64,000 nt of DNA, from the NCBI RefSeq assembly GCF_001205715.1, contig NZ_AQQZ01000001.1, positions 1 to 64,000 on the forward strand, written 5' to 3'. Position 1 is the first letter of the stretch. Each line of letters begins with the position of its first letter. Both the position numbers and the translations under genes were made by a program. This document shows positions 33,790 through 42,176 of the stretch, in pieces. The notes under the pieces were generated by a model. It was not told the DNA's origin. It saw only the letters and a list, made by a program, of their open reading frames with translations, and ran no database searches. Origin of the DNA: Pseudaestuariivita atlantica (GTDB lineage: Bacteria > Pseudomonadota > Alphaproteobacteria > Rhodobacterales > Rhodobacteraceae).

Positions 33790-34821
33790 ATGGCAGCATA
33801 CGAATCCTTCTTCGACGCGCTGGGATTGCGCGACTGGTGCGACGCGGACAAGACCGACGGTCCGATGTCCATGGCGCAGCTTCTGGCGCAGACGCAGGGC
33901 GGCGATGCGGGGGCCGAAGGGCCGGTGCTGCCGTTCCCGTCGCTCGACGTGCTGCACGAGGCCTGCCACCGCATCGGCCAGACCCGCGACGTGACCGAGG
34001 GGCTGGAGCGCGGCTTTCTCGACATCCGGCCCGAGTTGAAGTTGGTGCTGGACCCGATCACGCAACCGCTGAGCTGGATGCTGGACGGCGCGTTGTGGGT
34101 GGCCGAGGGCACGCCGTGGTGGATCATGATCCCGGCGCTGCTGCTCTTGTCCTACCTCGTCAGCCGGTCGAAGGCGGTGACGGCCTTCGTGGCGGCGGTG
34201 CTCGTCTTCTTCGCGGTGATCGACCATTACGACGTGGCGATGCAGACGCTCGCCATCGTGTTCGTCTGTACCGGGCTGTCGGTGCTGTTCGGGGTGCCCA
34301 TAGGCATCGGCATGTCGAAATCGAACACCGCGCAGCGGCTGATCGTGCCGATCCTCGATCTGTTGCAGACGCTGCCGACCTTCGTCTACCTGATCCCGCT
34401 GATCTTCCTGTTCTCGGTCACGGAATCGAAACTCTACGGGATCGCGATCATCCTCTATGCCATCGTGCCGGTGATCCGGCTGACCGACCTGGGCATCCGC
34501 CTTGTCGACAAGGACGTGGTGGAGGCCGCGAATGCCTTCGGCATGAACGCGTGGCAGAAGCTGAGCCGGGTGGAGTTGCCGCTGGCGCTGCCGAACATCA
34601 TGGCCGGCGTGAACCAGACGATCATGATGAGCCTTGCGATGGTCGTCATCGCCTCGCTCGTGTCGGCGCCGGGGCTGGGCGTGCTGGTCCTGCGAGGCAT
34701 CCGCAACCTTGAACTGGGTGTGGGGATCGTCGCGGGGCTGGGGATCGTGCTGCTGGCCGTGATCCTTGACCGGGTGTCGAAGGCGGCGCTGGCCCGCGTC
34801 GACCAGCAGCGCGGGCACTGA
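33790..34821 (+). CDS. proW: Glycine betaine/proline ABC transporter permease
   Basis: A 343-residue membrane permease of the ProW/OpuAB family. The N-terminal 80 residues are cytoplasmic and the remainder has about seven hydrophobic segments, e.g. WWIMIPALLLLSYLV and TFVYLIPLIFLFSV. The ATPase-coupling EAA loop is VVEAANAFGMNAWQKLSRVE followed by LPLALPNIMAGVNQTIMMSL. It is three bases before proV and reads in the same operon as proX. Confidence 0.92.
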   Translation: MAAYESFFDALGLRDWCDADKTDGPMSMAQLLAQTQGGDAGAEGPVLPFPSLDVLHEACHRIGQTRDVTEGLERGFLDIRPELKLVLDPITQPLSWMLDGALWVAEGTPWWIMIPALLLLSYLVSRSKAVTAFVAAVLVFFAVIDHYDVAMQTLAIVFVCTGLSVLFGVPIGIGMSKSNTAQRLIVPILDLLQTLPTFVYLIPLIFLFSVTESKLYGIAIILYAIVPVIRLTDLGIRLVDKDVVEAANAFGMNAWQKLSRVELPLALPNIMAGVNQTIMMSLAMVVIASLVSAPGLGVLVLRGIRNLELGVGIVAGLGIVLLAVILDRVSKAALARVDQQRGH

Positions 34822-34824
34822 GAC

Positions 34825-35868
34825 ATGAGTGCCAAGGTCGCGATCCGGAACCTTTACAAGATCTTCGGCCCCCGCGGGGCCGAGATGGTGCCGCTTGTCG
34901 AGAACGGCATGGACAAGGCCACGCTGCTGGACCGGCACGGTCACGTGCTGGGCCTGCGCGATATCAATGTCGACATGGCGGCGGGCGAGATCACGGTCAT
35001 CATGGGGCTGTCGGGGTCGGGCAAGTCGACGCTGATCCGCCACCTCAACCGGCTGATCGAACCGACCGCCGGGGAGATCCTGATCGACGGGCAGGACGTG
35101 ATGCGCCTTGGCCCGGCGGAGCTGCGCGCGATGCGGCAGAAGCGCATGTCGATGGTGTTCCAGAAATTCGCGCTCTTGCCGCACCGGACGGTGCAGCAGA
35201 ACGCCGAGATGCCCTTGTCGGTGCAGGGGCACGACCCGGCGCGCACGACGGAAGATGCCAAGCGCTGGCTGGCGCGGGTGGGGCTTGCCGGGAACGAACA
35301 GCAATACCCCGCGCAATTGTCAGGCGGCATGCAGCAGCGCGTGGGCATCGCGCGGGCGCTGACGGCCAACACCGACATCATGCTGATGGACGAGGCCTTT
35401 TCGGCGCTCGACCCGCTGATCCGGTCTGACATGCAGGACCTGCTGCTGGAATTGCAGAAGGAATTGCAGAAGACCATCGTCTTCATCACCCACGACCTCG
35501 ACGAGGCGCTGAAGCTGGCCGATCACCTCGTGATCCTGAAGGATGGCGCGGTGGTGCAGCAGGGCGAGCCGCAGGGTATCCTGCTGGCCCCGGCGGACCC
35601 GTATATCGAGGACTTCGTGAGCGACATCAACCGCGCCCGCGTGCTGCGCGTCCGGTCGATCATGGAGCCGGTCGACCGCGATACGTTCGACGGCGACGTG
35701 TCACCGGACAGCAACCTCGAACGGCTGATCGCGCAGTCGGATGGCGACACAAACCATGTCTACCGCGTGGTCGAGGACGGCGCGGTACTGGGGCAGGTCA
35801 ACATGCAGACGCTGGTCAAGGCGCTGGTGCCGCGCGTGCGCAGCACCGACCGGACCGCCGCGCGCTAG
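34825..35868 (+). CDS. proV: Glycine betaine/proline ABC transporter ATP-binding protein
   Basis: A 347-residue ABC ATPase of the ProV/OpuAA type. Walker A is GLSGSGKSTLIRHLN at about residue 62, the signature is LSGGMQQRVGIARAL near 170, Walker B is IMLMDEAFSALDP and the H-loop is FITHDLDEAL. The C-terminal 80 residues form one degenerate CBS-like unit (NLERLIAQSDGDTNHVYRVV), shorter than the tandem CBS of Escherichia coli ProV. CBS modules sense ionic strength in OpuA-type importers, so osmotic gating may be reduced here. It is the last gene of the proXWV operon. Confidence 0.93.
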   Translation: MSAKVAIRNLYKIFGPRGAEMVPLVENGMDKATLLDRHGHVLGLRDINVDMAAGEITVIMGLSGSGKSTLIRHLNRLIEPTAGEILIDGQDVMRLGPAELRAMRQKRMSMVFQKFALLPHRTVQQNAEMPLSVQGHDPARTTEDAKRWLARVGLAGNEQQYPAQLSGGMQQRVGIARALTANTDIMLMDEAFSALDPLIRSDMQDLLLELQKELQKTIVFITHDLDEALKLADHLVILKDGAVVQQGEPQGILLAPADPYIEDFVSDINRARVLRVRSIMEPVDRDTFDGDVSPDSNLERLIAQSDGDTNHVYRVVEDGAVLGQVNMQTLVKALVPRVRSTDRTAAR

Positions 35869-36035
35869 GCCGTTATTTCCGGCCAGCGTGGCTGTCGGGT
35901 TGTCCACCATCGCAGTGTAATGATCGGGGCGCTTGAGGTATTTCGAGCGGGCCTCGAATGCGCGCCCTTGCACGTGGTCGCGCGGCACCTCGATCCTGCG
36001 CCGGTTGTCGATATGGACGCGTCTCTGTGCCGTGC
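35869..36035. other. Gene-free interval between convergent proV and TAXI gene
   Basis: About 170 bases without a convincing gene. The minus-strand frame is open but has no start signal or recognisable domain. The interval ends in the hairpin at 36036-36063. Confidence 0.4.
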
Positions 36036-36063
36036 GCCGGGGCCGTGTCGGGACGGCCCCGGC
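36036..36063. terminator. Bidirectional hairpin terminator between proV and TAXI gene
   Basis: The perfect 11-base arms GCCGGGGCCGT and ACGGCCCCGGC surround a 6-base loop. The element lies seven bases past the stop of the minus-strand TAXI gene and downstream of proV, so it can end both transcripts. No long U tract is present. Confidence 0.7.
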
Positions 36064-36070
36064 GATGCGC

Positions 36071-37114
36071 TTATTTGGCGCAATCCGGGATGGTGTAGCC
36101 CGCTTCCTCCCACGCGGCGACGGCGCCGGGGTGGTACTTGACCGGGTTGGCGCCGCACATGTCGGTGAAGGCGATGTCGGTCTCGCCGTGCCATGCGTTG
36201 GGCATGAACGGCGCCTTGGCGCGGTAGACGTCGTCGAGGCCCGCGATGAAGGCCGCCGTCAGCGCCTTGGCCATGTCGAAATCCATCGACTTGTTCACGA
36301 CCTCGCCGCCCACGGTGCCGGGGCCGCGGAACATGTCGTCTTCGGACACGATGGTCACGGTGCCCTCGGCATAGCCCATGTCGGCAATGGGCAGCGTGAC
36401 CGGCACGGTGCCGGGCAGCTTGCCCACGTTCTGGAACGCCTCGCTGTCATAGGTCGCCTTGGGCACCGACCAGATCGTCATGTCGCCCGAGGCGAGCGCG
36501 GCGGTGATCCGCCCGTCGGGGAAGGCCATGGGCAGCACGAAGGCGTCGGCCGAGCCATCGGTGATCGTCTTGACCGCCTGTCCCCATGTCACCTGAACGC
36601 CGTCATAGCCGTCGCCTTCGTCCATGCCGGTGTTCAGCTTGATCAGAAGGCGCGCATTCGTCAGCGCCGCGCCGCGCGGCGGGCCGTTGTAGATGGTGCG
36701 CCCTTCAAGGTCGTCCCAGCCTTTCACGCCGCTGGAATCGAAGGCGTAAAGCCCCTGTACCGAGATCCGGTAGGTATAGAGTACCGCGAGGTTCGAGACG
36801 AGTTCCGCCCCTTCTTCCTTGGTCAGCTTGCCATAGGGCCCGACGGCGCGGGCCAGCAGGAAGGGCAGGATGAAGGGCGCGGCGGCGATGTCGGTCTTGC
36901 CCTCGGCGACGTTCTGGACCGAGTTGGTCAGCGTCTGGCCGGTGGCGACCTGGATGTCGGCGATCCCGGCTTTCGAGGCGACCTCGGACAGCGAGATCAC
37001 CGAAACGCCGGGCGCGGTGTTGGGTGAGGCGGTTTCCGCCGTCAGCACGGTCTGGGCCTGCGCGGTGGCGGCCAGCAGGGCGGCAATGGCGCCCGCGATC
37101 AGTGTGTTTTTCAT
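36071..37114 (-). CDS. TAXI-family TRAP transporter solute-binding protein (first copy)
   Basis: A 347-residue periplasmic binding protein of the TAXI group. The signal peptide MKNTLIAGAIAALLAATAQA is followed by a mature domain with family blocks ADIQVATGQTLTNSVQN, GWDDLEGRTIYNGPPRGAAL and a C-terminal MCGANPVKYHPGAVAAWEEA. It delivers an unknown acidic or polar solute to a fused TRAP permease. A paralogue at 41035-42087 shares these blocks almost exactly. No permease is adjacent on this strand, so it probably uses the permease at 42177-44534, which is beside the paralogue. It is the 3' gene of the minus-strand stretch carrying the PMH-like, GST and BKACE genes, with a 57-base gap in between. 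Confidence 0.88.
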   Translation of the reverse strand: MKNTLIAGAIAALLAATAQAQTVLTAETASPNTAPGVSVISLSEVASKAGIADIQVATGQTLTNSVQNVAEGKTDIAAAPFILPFLLARAVGPYGKLTKEEGAELVSNLAVLYTYRISVQGLYAFDSSGVKGWDDLEGRTIYNGPPRGAALTNARLLIKLNTGMDEGDGYDGVQVTWGQAVKTITDGSADAFVLPMAFPDGRITAALASGDMTIWSVPKATYDSEAFQNVGKLPGTVPVTLPIADMGYAEGTVTIVSEDDMFRGPGTVGGEVVNKSMDFDMAKALTAAFIAGLDDVYRAKAPFMPNAWHGETDIAFTDMCGANPVKYHPGAVAAWEEAGYTIPDCAK

Positions 37115-37171
37115 GTGTTCCTCCCTTGGTTGGTCTGCGGTCCGGTTGGTCCGGTCCTGTTTTGTCCTTTG

Positions 37172-38791
37172 CTATCCTGTCACGTGGTCGGGCAGCGGGC
37201 GGCCTTCGGCTTCGGCCTCTGACCGGTTCCAGTGGCCGATGAAGATGCCCGGCGGTTCCTTGCCGCGCGCCATCGCCTCGATCCGTTCGGCGGGCAGGGT
37301 GGTGCGGGAATGGTGCTGGCGGGCCCAGTCGAAATGCGCCTCGCGCAGCCGCGCGATCTGGTCGCCGTGGGCCGGATCGCCGCCGAGGTCGGTCAGTTCG
37401 TCCGGGTCGGTTTCAAGGTCGAAGAGCATCGGGCGGTGGCCTTCGGAATGGATGTATTTCCAGCGTCCGTCGAAGATCATGGTGAGGCGTGCATCGCGCT
37501 GGTCGATCCCCAGCGCGGTCCGCGCCTCTCGCGTGGCATAGTCGTACTCCGATACGGCGTAGTCGCGCCATTCGGGCACCTCCCCGTGCAACCACGGCAT
37601 CAGCGAGCGGCCTTCCAGGATATGCGGTTTCGGCGCGATGCCGAAGGCGTCGAGGAAGGTCGCGGGCAGGTCGATCCCTTCGACCGGCGCCTCGCAGGCG
37701 GTGCCGCGCGTCGTGTCGGCGGCGTCCCGTGGGTCAACGACGATCAGCGGGATGCGGGCGGAGCAGTCGTAGAAGAGGTCCTTCTCCCCCAGCCAGTGAT
37801 CGCCGAGGTTGTCGCCGTGGTCCGAGCAGAAGACGATCATCGTGTCGTCCATCCGCCCGCTGTCGCGCAGGTGGTCAAACAGCCGCCCCAGCTGGTCGTC
37901 GAGTTCTTTCACGAGGCCCATATAGGCCGGCACCACCCGGTCGCGCACCGCGTCGCGCGAGAAGGATTGCGCGTAAGCCGCGCCCAGCCATGCCCGCATC
38001 AGCGGGTGGTCGGTCTCGCGTTCCGCCGCGCTGCGGACGGGCGGCGGGATGTCGTCGGGGCCGTACATCGCGTGGTAGGGCGCAGGCGCAAGGTAGGGCC
38101 AGTGCGGCTTGATATAGCTGAGATGGCAGAGCCACGGCGCGTCGCCCTGCGCCTCGATATACTCGATCCCGCGGGTGGTGAGCCACGCGGTTTCGGAATG
38201 TTCCTTGGGCACGCGGGCGGGCAGGTGGGAGTTCTCCAGCGCCCAGCCGGATCGCATCTCCCCCGTGGCGGGGTCGATGGCGGTGTTGGCCCATTCCTCC
38301 CACGGGTTGTCGCCGTCCATGCCGTGGGCGCGCAGGTAGGCGTCGTAATCGGCAGCGTGGCGGGAGGGATAGGCGCTGTGGTTGGTGCCGTCGTCGCGCA
38401 CGAACACCTCGAACCCGCCTTCGGCGATACACCGGCCCGTGGGGCTGGCGGGGTCGATGCCCAGCCGGCGCATGCCCTCGATATCCGCCGTCATGTGGGT
38501 CTTGCCGACAAGGCCGCAGGTCACGCCCGCCTCCCGCAGGTGGTCGCCCAGCGTCGGCTCGCCCACGCGCAGGGGGAAGCCGTTCCACGTAGCCCCATGG
38601 CTGCGCACGTAGCGCCCGGTATAGAACGACATGCGGCTTGGCCCGCAGATCGGCGATTGCACGTAGGCGCGGTCGAACCGCACGCCCCGGCTGGCCAGCC
38701 AGTCGAGGTTCGGCGTGTCGATATGCGTCGCACCATAGCAGCCGAGGTAATCCCAGCGCAGTTGGTCGGACATGATCCAGAGGACGTTCAT
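37172..38791 (-). CDS. Sulfatase-superfamily hydrolase, phosphonate monoester hydrolase-like
   Basis: A 539-residue alkaline phosphatase/sulfatase-fold enzyme. The formylglycine motif CxPxR is present as Cys49-Gly-Pro-Ser-Arg53 (SPICGPSRMSFYTGR), to be modified by a formylglycine-generating enzyme. Metal ligands are expected at Asp9 (WIMSDQ) and in IVFCSDHGDNLGDHW. The segment HLSYIKPHWPYLAPAPYHAM is nearly that of rhizobial phosphonate monoester hydrolase/phosphodiesterase, more than of choline or aryl sulfatases. The substrate could be a phosphonate or phosphate monoester/diester, or a sulfate ester. No signal peptide is present, so it acts in the cytoplasm. ATG 38791 overlaps the GST stop (ATGA). 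Confidence 0.82.
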   Translation of the reverse strand: MNVLWIMSDQLRWDYLGCYGATHIDTPNLDWLASRGVRFDRAYVQSPICGPSRMSFYTGRYVRSHGATWNGFPLRVGEPTLGDHLREAGVTCGLVGKTHMTADIEGMRRLGIDPASPTGRCIAEGGFEVFVRDDGTNHSAYPSRHAADYDAYLRAHGMDGDNPWEEWANTAIDPATGEMRSGWALENSHLPARVPKEHSETAWLTTRGIEYIEAQGDAPWLCHLSYIKPHWPYLAPAPYHAMYGPDDIPPPVRSAAERETDHPLMRAWLGAAYAQSFSRDAVRDRVVPAYMGLVKELDDQLGRLFDHLRDSGRMDDTMIVFCSDHGDNLGDHWLGEKDLFYDCSARIPLIVVDPRDAADTTRGTACEAPVEGIDLPATFLDAFGIAPKPHILEGRSLMPWLHGEVPEWRDYAVSEYDYATREARTALGIDQRDARLTMIFDGRWKYIHSEGHRPMLFDLETDPDELTDLGGDPAHGDQIARLREAHFDWARQHHSRTTLPAERIEAMARGKEPPGIFIGHWNRSEAEAEGRPLPDHVTG

Positions 38792-39597
38792 CCAAGCCCC
38801 CGGAAATGCGGGACCGAGGTGACGTCGCTGCCCGCCGCGCGCCGTTCGGCGGTGTAGGCGGCAAAGAGGGCGGGTTCGCCTTCGGGCTGCCAGTCCATCA
38901 GGCCCGAGGTGAAGCTTTCGCGCCGTGTCACGCGTTCGAACCATGCGGGCAGGTGGGCGTAGCGGCCAAACGGCCAGTCCATCAGGCGCATCCGGTGCAG
39001 GTTGGGCATCCACGCGATGTCGGCGAGGGAGAACGTTTCGCCACCAAGGAAGCTGCGCCCGTCGGAGAGGCGTTCCTCCAGCGTCCAGAACCCTGCATCG
39101 GTGCGGGCGACGGCGGCGTTGATCCGCTCGGGCGCGAACCCCGCCGCCCAGTCGCGTTTGAACCGGGTGAGGGTGGCGTTGCGGTGGTCTTTCTGGAACG
39201 CCTCGGCCTTTTCCGGGGTCGGTGCGGGGCGGGCGCGGAAGAGGAATTCGTGGCTGAGCAGTTTCAGGTCGGCCTGCGCGGCATCGGCGAGTGACAGAAG
39301 GTCCTCGATCCCGTCGGTCGCCAGGTCCGGCGCGACCTCGGCGATGATGTCGACGCTGTCGATGAACAGGCGGCCATCCTCGGCATAGGCGGGCACAAGG
39401 CCTTGCGGGTGGATCGCCTGGTAGGCGGCGCTGGCATGTTCGTCGCGGCCAAGGTTGATGACGTGGCTGTGCCAGTCCGCGCCCGTTTCGGCCAGCGCGA
39501 TGCGCACGCGCTGGGAGCACGAGGACATGGGCGCGTGCCACAGGTGCCGGCCCGAAAGGCCCGCGATGCCGGGATCCTGTGGCGTGATCTGCGGCAT
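38788..39597 (-). CDS. Glutathione S-transferase family protein
   Basis: A 269-residue GST-fold protein. The N-terminal thioredoxin-like domain includes HAPMSSCSQRVRIALAETGA with the active-site Ser/Cys, then GLVPAYAEDGRLFIDSVDI for the glutathione gamma-glutamyl contact. The all-helical C-terminal domain includes FSLADIAWMPNLHRM. The exact class (omega- or zeta-like) is unsure. The gene is in an operon between BKACE (one base) and the PMH-like hydrolase (four-base overlap), so it probably acts in the same degradation route, e.g. on a thioester or reactive intermediate. Confidence 0.85.
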   Translation of the reverse strand: MPQITPQDPGIAGLSGRHLWHAPMSSCSQRVRIALAETGADWHSHVINLGRDEHASAAYQAIHPQGLVPAYAEDGRLFIDSVDIIAEVAPDLATDGIEDLLSLADAAQADLKLLSHEFLFRARPAPTPEKAEAFQKDHRNATLTRFKRDWAAGFAPERINAAVARTDAGFWTLEERLSDGRSFLGGETFSLADIAWMPNLHRMRLMDWPFGRYAHLPAWFERVTRRESFTSGLMDWQPEGEPALFAAYTAERRAAGSDVTSVPHFRGLG

Positions 39598-39598
39598 G

Positions 39599-40528
39599 TC
39601 AGAACTGCACCCTGTCGCCGCCCTTGAGGTCGAGGATTTCGCGCGCCTCGTCCGGCGTGGCGACTTCGGCGCCGAGGTCCTCGATCACGCGGCGGATCTT
39701 CTCGACCTGCTGGGCGTTCGAGGTGGCAAGCTCCCCGCGCCGGATGAAGAGCGAATCCTCCAGCCCCACACGCACGTGCCCCCCCATCTGGGTCGCCGCC
39801 GTGGCCAGCCCCATCTGCGCCGCGCCCGCGCCGAGGACGGACCAGCGGTACTGGTCGCCGAACAGCCGGTCGGCGGTGCGTTTCATGAAGACGAGGTTGT
39901 CGATATCCGCGCCGATCCCGCCAAGGATGCCCATGACGAACTGCAAAAAGACCGGCGCCTTGAACATGCCCTGATCCATCAGGAATTTCAGGTTGTAGAG
40001 GTGGCCGACATCGTAACACTCGTGTTCGAATTTCACGTTGTGCGGCCTCAGCCGGTCGGCGGCGAGGCGGATGTCGGCGAAGGTGTTGCGGAAGATGTTG
40101 GCCTCGGACCCGCGGATGTATTCCTCCTCCCAGTCGAACTTGAAGCTGTCGTAGCGGTCGGCGAGCGGGTGGAAGGCGAAATTCATCGAGCCCATGTTGA
40201 GGCTGCACATTTCGGGGCTGAACGTCTCTGCCGCCTTGATGCGGTCCTCGATCAGCATGCGCGGGCTGCCGCCGGTGGTGATGTTCACCACCGCATCGGT
40301 CGATTGCTTCACGCGGGCGAGGATGCCGGCATAAGCCTCGGGTTCCACCACCGGCTGGCCGGTTTTGTTGTCGCGGGTGTGCAGGTGCAGGATTGCCGCG
40401 CCTGCCTCTGCCGCCTCGATCGCCTGCCGCGCGATATCGTCATGGGTATAGGGCAGGTGGTCGGACATGGTGGGCGTGTGGATGCCGCCCGTCACGGCGC
40501 AGGTGATGATCGTCTTTTGCTTGGCCAT
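39599..40528 (-). CDS. BKACE family (3-keto-5-aminohexanoate cleavage type) enzyme
   Basis: A 309-residue beta-keto acid cleavage enzyme (DUF849). The zinc ligands are His48 and His50 in LHLHTRDNKTG and Glu in VGLEDSLF near 245. The family blocks VNITTGGSP and FHPLADRYDSF are present. BKACE enzymes react a beta-keto acid with acetyl-CoA to give acetoacetate-type products and a CoA ester; known substrates include 3-keto-5-aminohexanoate and dehydrocarnitine. The real substrate here is not clear. The nearby betaine genes make a carnitine-type keto acid conceivable. ATG 40528 is two bases from the stop of the livM remnant. Confidence 0.9.
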   Translation of the reverse strand: MAKQKTIITCAVTGGIHTPTMSDHLPYTHDDIARQAIEAAEAGAAILHLHTRDNKTGQPVVEPEAYAGILARVKQSTDAVVNITTGGSPRMLIEDRIKAAETFSPEMCSLNMGSMNFAFHPLADRYDSFKFDWEEEYIRGSEANIFRNTFADIRLAADRLRPHNVKFEHECYDVGHLYNLKFLMDQGMFKAPVFLQFVMGILGGIGADIDNLVFMKRTADRLFGDQYRWSVLGAGAAQMGLATAATQMGGHVRVGLEDSLFIRRGELATSNAQQVEKIRRVIEDLGAEVATPDEAREILDLKGGDRVQF

Positions 40529-40530
40529 GG

Positions 40531-40835
40531 TCAGTCCTTCCTGCGCACGCGGTGGCTGAGGGGGAACAGGTCCAGGTCGAACCGGTCGCGGATCAGGCCC
40601 CAGACGCCCTTGGGCGCTTTCAGCATGACCACGATGGCAACAAGGCCCGGTTCCATCAAATGAATTGTGCCGTAATCGGCCAGAACCTCGCGCGGGGCGA
40701 AGAACCGCAGCGTGCCGATGTTCGGTTTTTTTCGAGTGCGCCGATCATGCCGGTCACGAAGGTGAAGGCCATGAAGGCAGTCCGGTCGTTCACGCTGAAC
40801 GCGGCATCGGGGGAGATGCGGAGGCGGCTGGAGGT
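40531..40835 (-). pseudogene. livM: Decayed livM (branched-chain amino acid ABC permease) remnant
   Basis: Reverse translation of this stretch gives two pieces of a LivM C-terminus. The first, SPDAAFSVNDRTAFMAF then TFVTGMIGALE, covers 40733 to about 40825. The second, PNIGTLRFFAPREVLADYG continuing to MLKAPKGVWGLIRDRFDL, covers 40531-40725. They lie in different frames, with the break at a T7 tract (40726-40732). LivM normally has LEGPxIGTLxFFxLREVLADYG as one run here, so the join is clear. The N-terminal ~250 residues are absent and the start merges into non-homologous sequence. The stop at 40531 is two bases before the BKACE ATG, so an intact livM was once in this operon. Confidence 0.85.
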
Positions 40836-41034
40836 TGCACAGTCGACCTTGGGCTGCCGGTCGGTTCCTTGGCCGTGCGATGCAATAAATCCTGACCCGC
40901 GGGCCGGTCGCCGGGCTTGCGAGGTGAGGGTCCTGTCCCTACGGTTCGTGACCAGACCGGCAAAATGCCGGCAGGCGCGACCGGGCCCCGCGTGACGGAA
41001 CAGTCGAACGGGTCCGCCGAAGGGAGAGAGATCA
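40836..41034. promoter_or_regulatory. Divergent regulatory region, BKACE operon and TAXI/TRAP operon
   Basis: About 200 bases between the livM remnant and the second TAXI gene. The sequence AAGGGAGAG lies eight bases before ATG 41035. It is the only place for promoters of the BKACE operon (minus) and the TAXI/TRAP operon (plus). No operator could be assigned. Confidence 0.4.
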
Positions 41035-42087
41035 ATGACCTATGCCAAGAGCCTTGCGGGCCTGGCCGTGGCCGCCGTGCTGTGTGCGGGCGGGGCGGCG
41101 GCGCAAGCCAATCTGACAGCGGAAACCGCCGCCGCGACCGGCGTGCCGGGCAACACCGTGCTGGCGCTGGGTGAGTTCGCGGCGGCCGCGGGCGTGGCCG
41201 ACATCCAGGTGGCGACCGGCCAGACGCTGACCAACTCGTTGCAGAACACCGCCGAGGGCAAGACCGACGTGACCGCGTCGCCTTTCATCCTGCCGTTCCT
41301 GCTGCAACGCGGGGCAGGGCCCTATGCCAAGCTGGGGCCCGAGGCGGGGGCGGAGCTCGCCGACCGGCTTGCGGTGCTTTACACCTACCGCTTCGGCGTC
41401 TTCACCCTGTCGGCCTATGACAGTTCCAGGGTGAAGGGCTGGGACGACCTTGCGGGCGCCACCGTCTATAACGGTCCGCCGCGCGGCGCGGCGCTGACCA
41501 ATGCGCGGGGCGTGGCCAAGATCGCGACCGGCCTTGACGACGGGGACGGCTATTCCGGCGTGCAGGTCAACTGGGACCAGGGCGTCAAGACGATGACCGA
41601 CGGCACCGCCGACGCCTTCATCCTGCCGTCGAGCTTCCCCGACGGGCGTCATACCCGCGCGGTGGCGGCGGGCCGGATGACCATGTGGTCCTATCCCAGG
41701 GCGATCTTCGAATCCGAGGCGGCGCAGAAATACATGAAGGCACCCGGATCGGGCCGGGTGGAGATGCCGCTCGCCGATGCCGTGCAGCCAGAGGGCGTAA
41801 CCGTCGTGTCCGAGGACGACACCTTCCGCGGGATCGCCACCGTGGGCGGGGAGATCGTACGCAAGGACATGGACGAAGACCTAGCCTACCGGCTGACCAA
41901 GGCGGTGCTCGACAACCTCGAAGGGGTGCGGGCAAGGGCGCCCTTCATGCGCAATATCGGGCTGGGCGAGATTGCCGACACCTCGGCCACGGGCATGTGT
42001 GGCCCGATGCCGCTGAAATACCATCCCGGCGCGATCCGGGCATGGGAGGAAGCGGGATACACCGTGCCGGATTGCGCGCGTCCCTGA
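41035..42087 (+). CDS. TAXI-family TRAP transporter solute-binding protein (second copy)
   Basis: A 350-residue paralogue of the protein at 36071-37114. The signal peptide ends near GGAAAQANLTAE. Shared blocks include ADIQVATGQTLTNSLQN, APF-type SPFILPFLLQRGAGPYAKL, DAFILPSSFPDGRHTRA and MCGPMPLKYHPGAIRAWEEA. It is followed by a 21-base hairpin at 42115-42135 and then by the fused permease, so it is the cognate binding protein of that permease. The differences between the two copies cluster around residues 70-90 and 195-215, which may change ligand preference. Confidence 0.9.
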   Translation: MTYAKSLAGLAVAAVLCAGGAAAQANLTAETAAATGVPGNTVLALGEFAAAAGVADIQVATGQTLTNSLQNTAEGKTDVTASPFILPFLLQRGAGPYAKLGPEAGAELADRLAVLYTYRFGVFTLSAYDSSRVKGWDDLAGATVYNGPPRGAALTNARGVAKIATGLDDGDGYSGVQVNWDQGVKTMTDGTADAFILPSSFPDGRHTRAVAAGRMTMWSYPRAIFESEAAQKYMKAPGSGRVEMPLADAVQPEGVTVVSEDDTFRGIATVGGEIVRKDMDEDLAYRLTKAVLDNLEGVRARAPFMRNIGLGEIADTSATGMCGPMPLKYHPGAIRAWEEAGYTVPDCARP

Positions 42088-42114
42088 GCCGTGACCTGAC
42101 GCATTGACACGGGC

Positions 42115-42135
42115 GGGCGGCGCCTGACGCCGCCC
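42115..42135 (+). promoter_or_regulatory. Hairpin between TAXI gene and TRAP permease gene
   Basis: The arms GGGCGGCG and CGCCGCCC enclose CCTGA in the 89-base gap. It resembles the proX-proW hairpin and would favour binding-protein expression over permease. Confidence 0.55.
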
Positions 42136-42176
42136 CTTGCCCAACGGCACGCCATCGCGCGAAAGGACCGCCGCCG

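Noticed and set aside
32674-35316. Minus-strand open frame of about 880 codons over proXWV
   Set aside because: The proXWV products show signal peptide, membrane and ABC motifs; the opposite frame is His/Arg/Gly-rich without any domain.
35869-36035. Small minus-strand frame between proV and the TAXI gene as a gene remnant
   Set aside because: It contains a coherent-looking stretch, but I cannot tie it to any family, and it lacks a start signal and continues antisense into proV.
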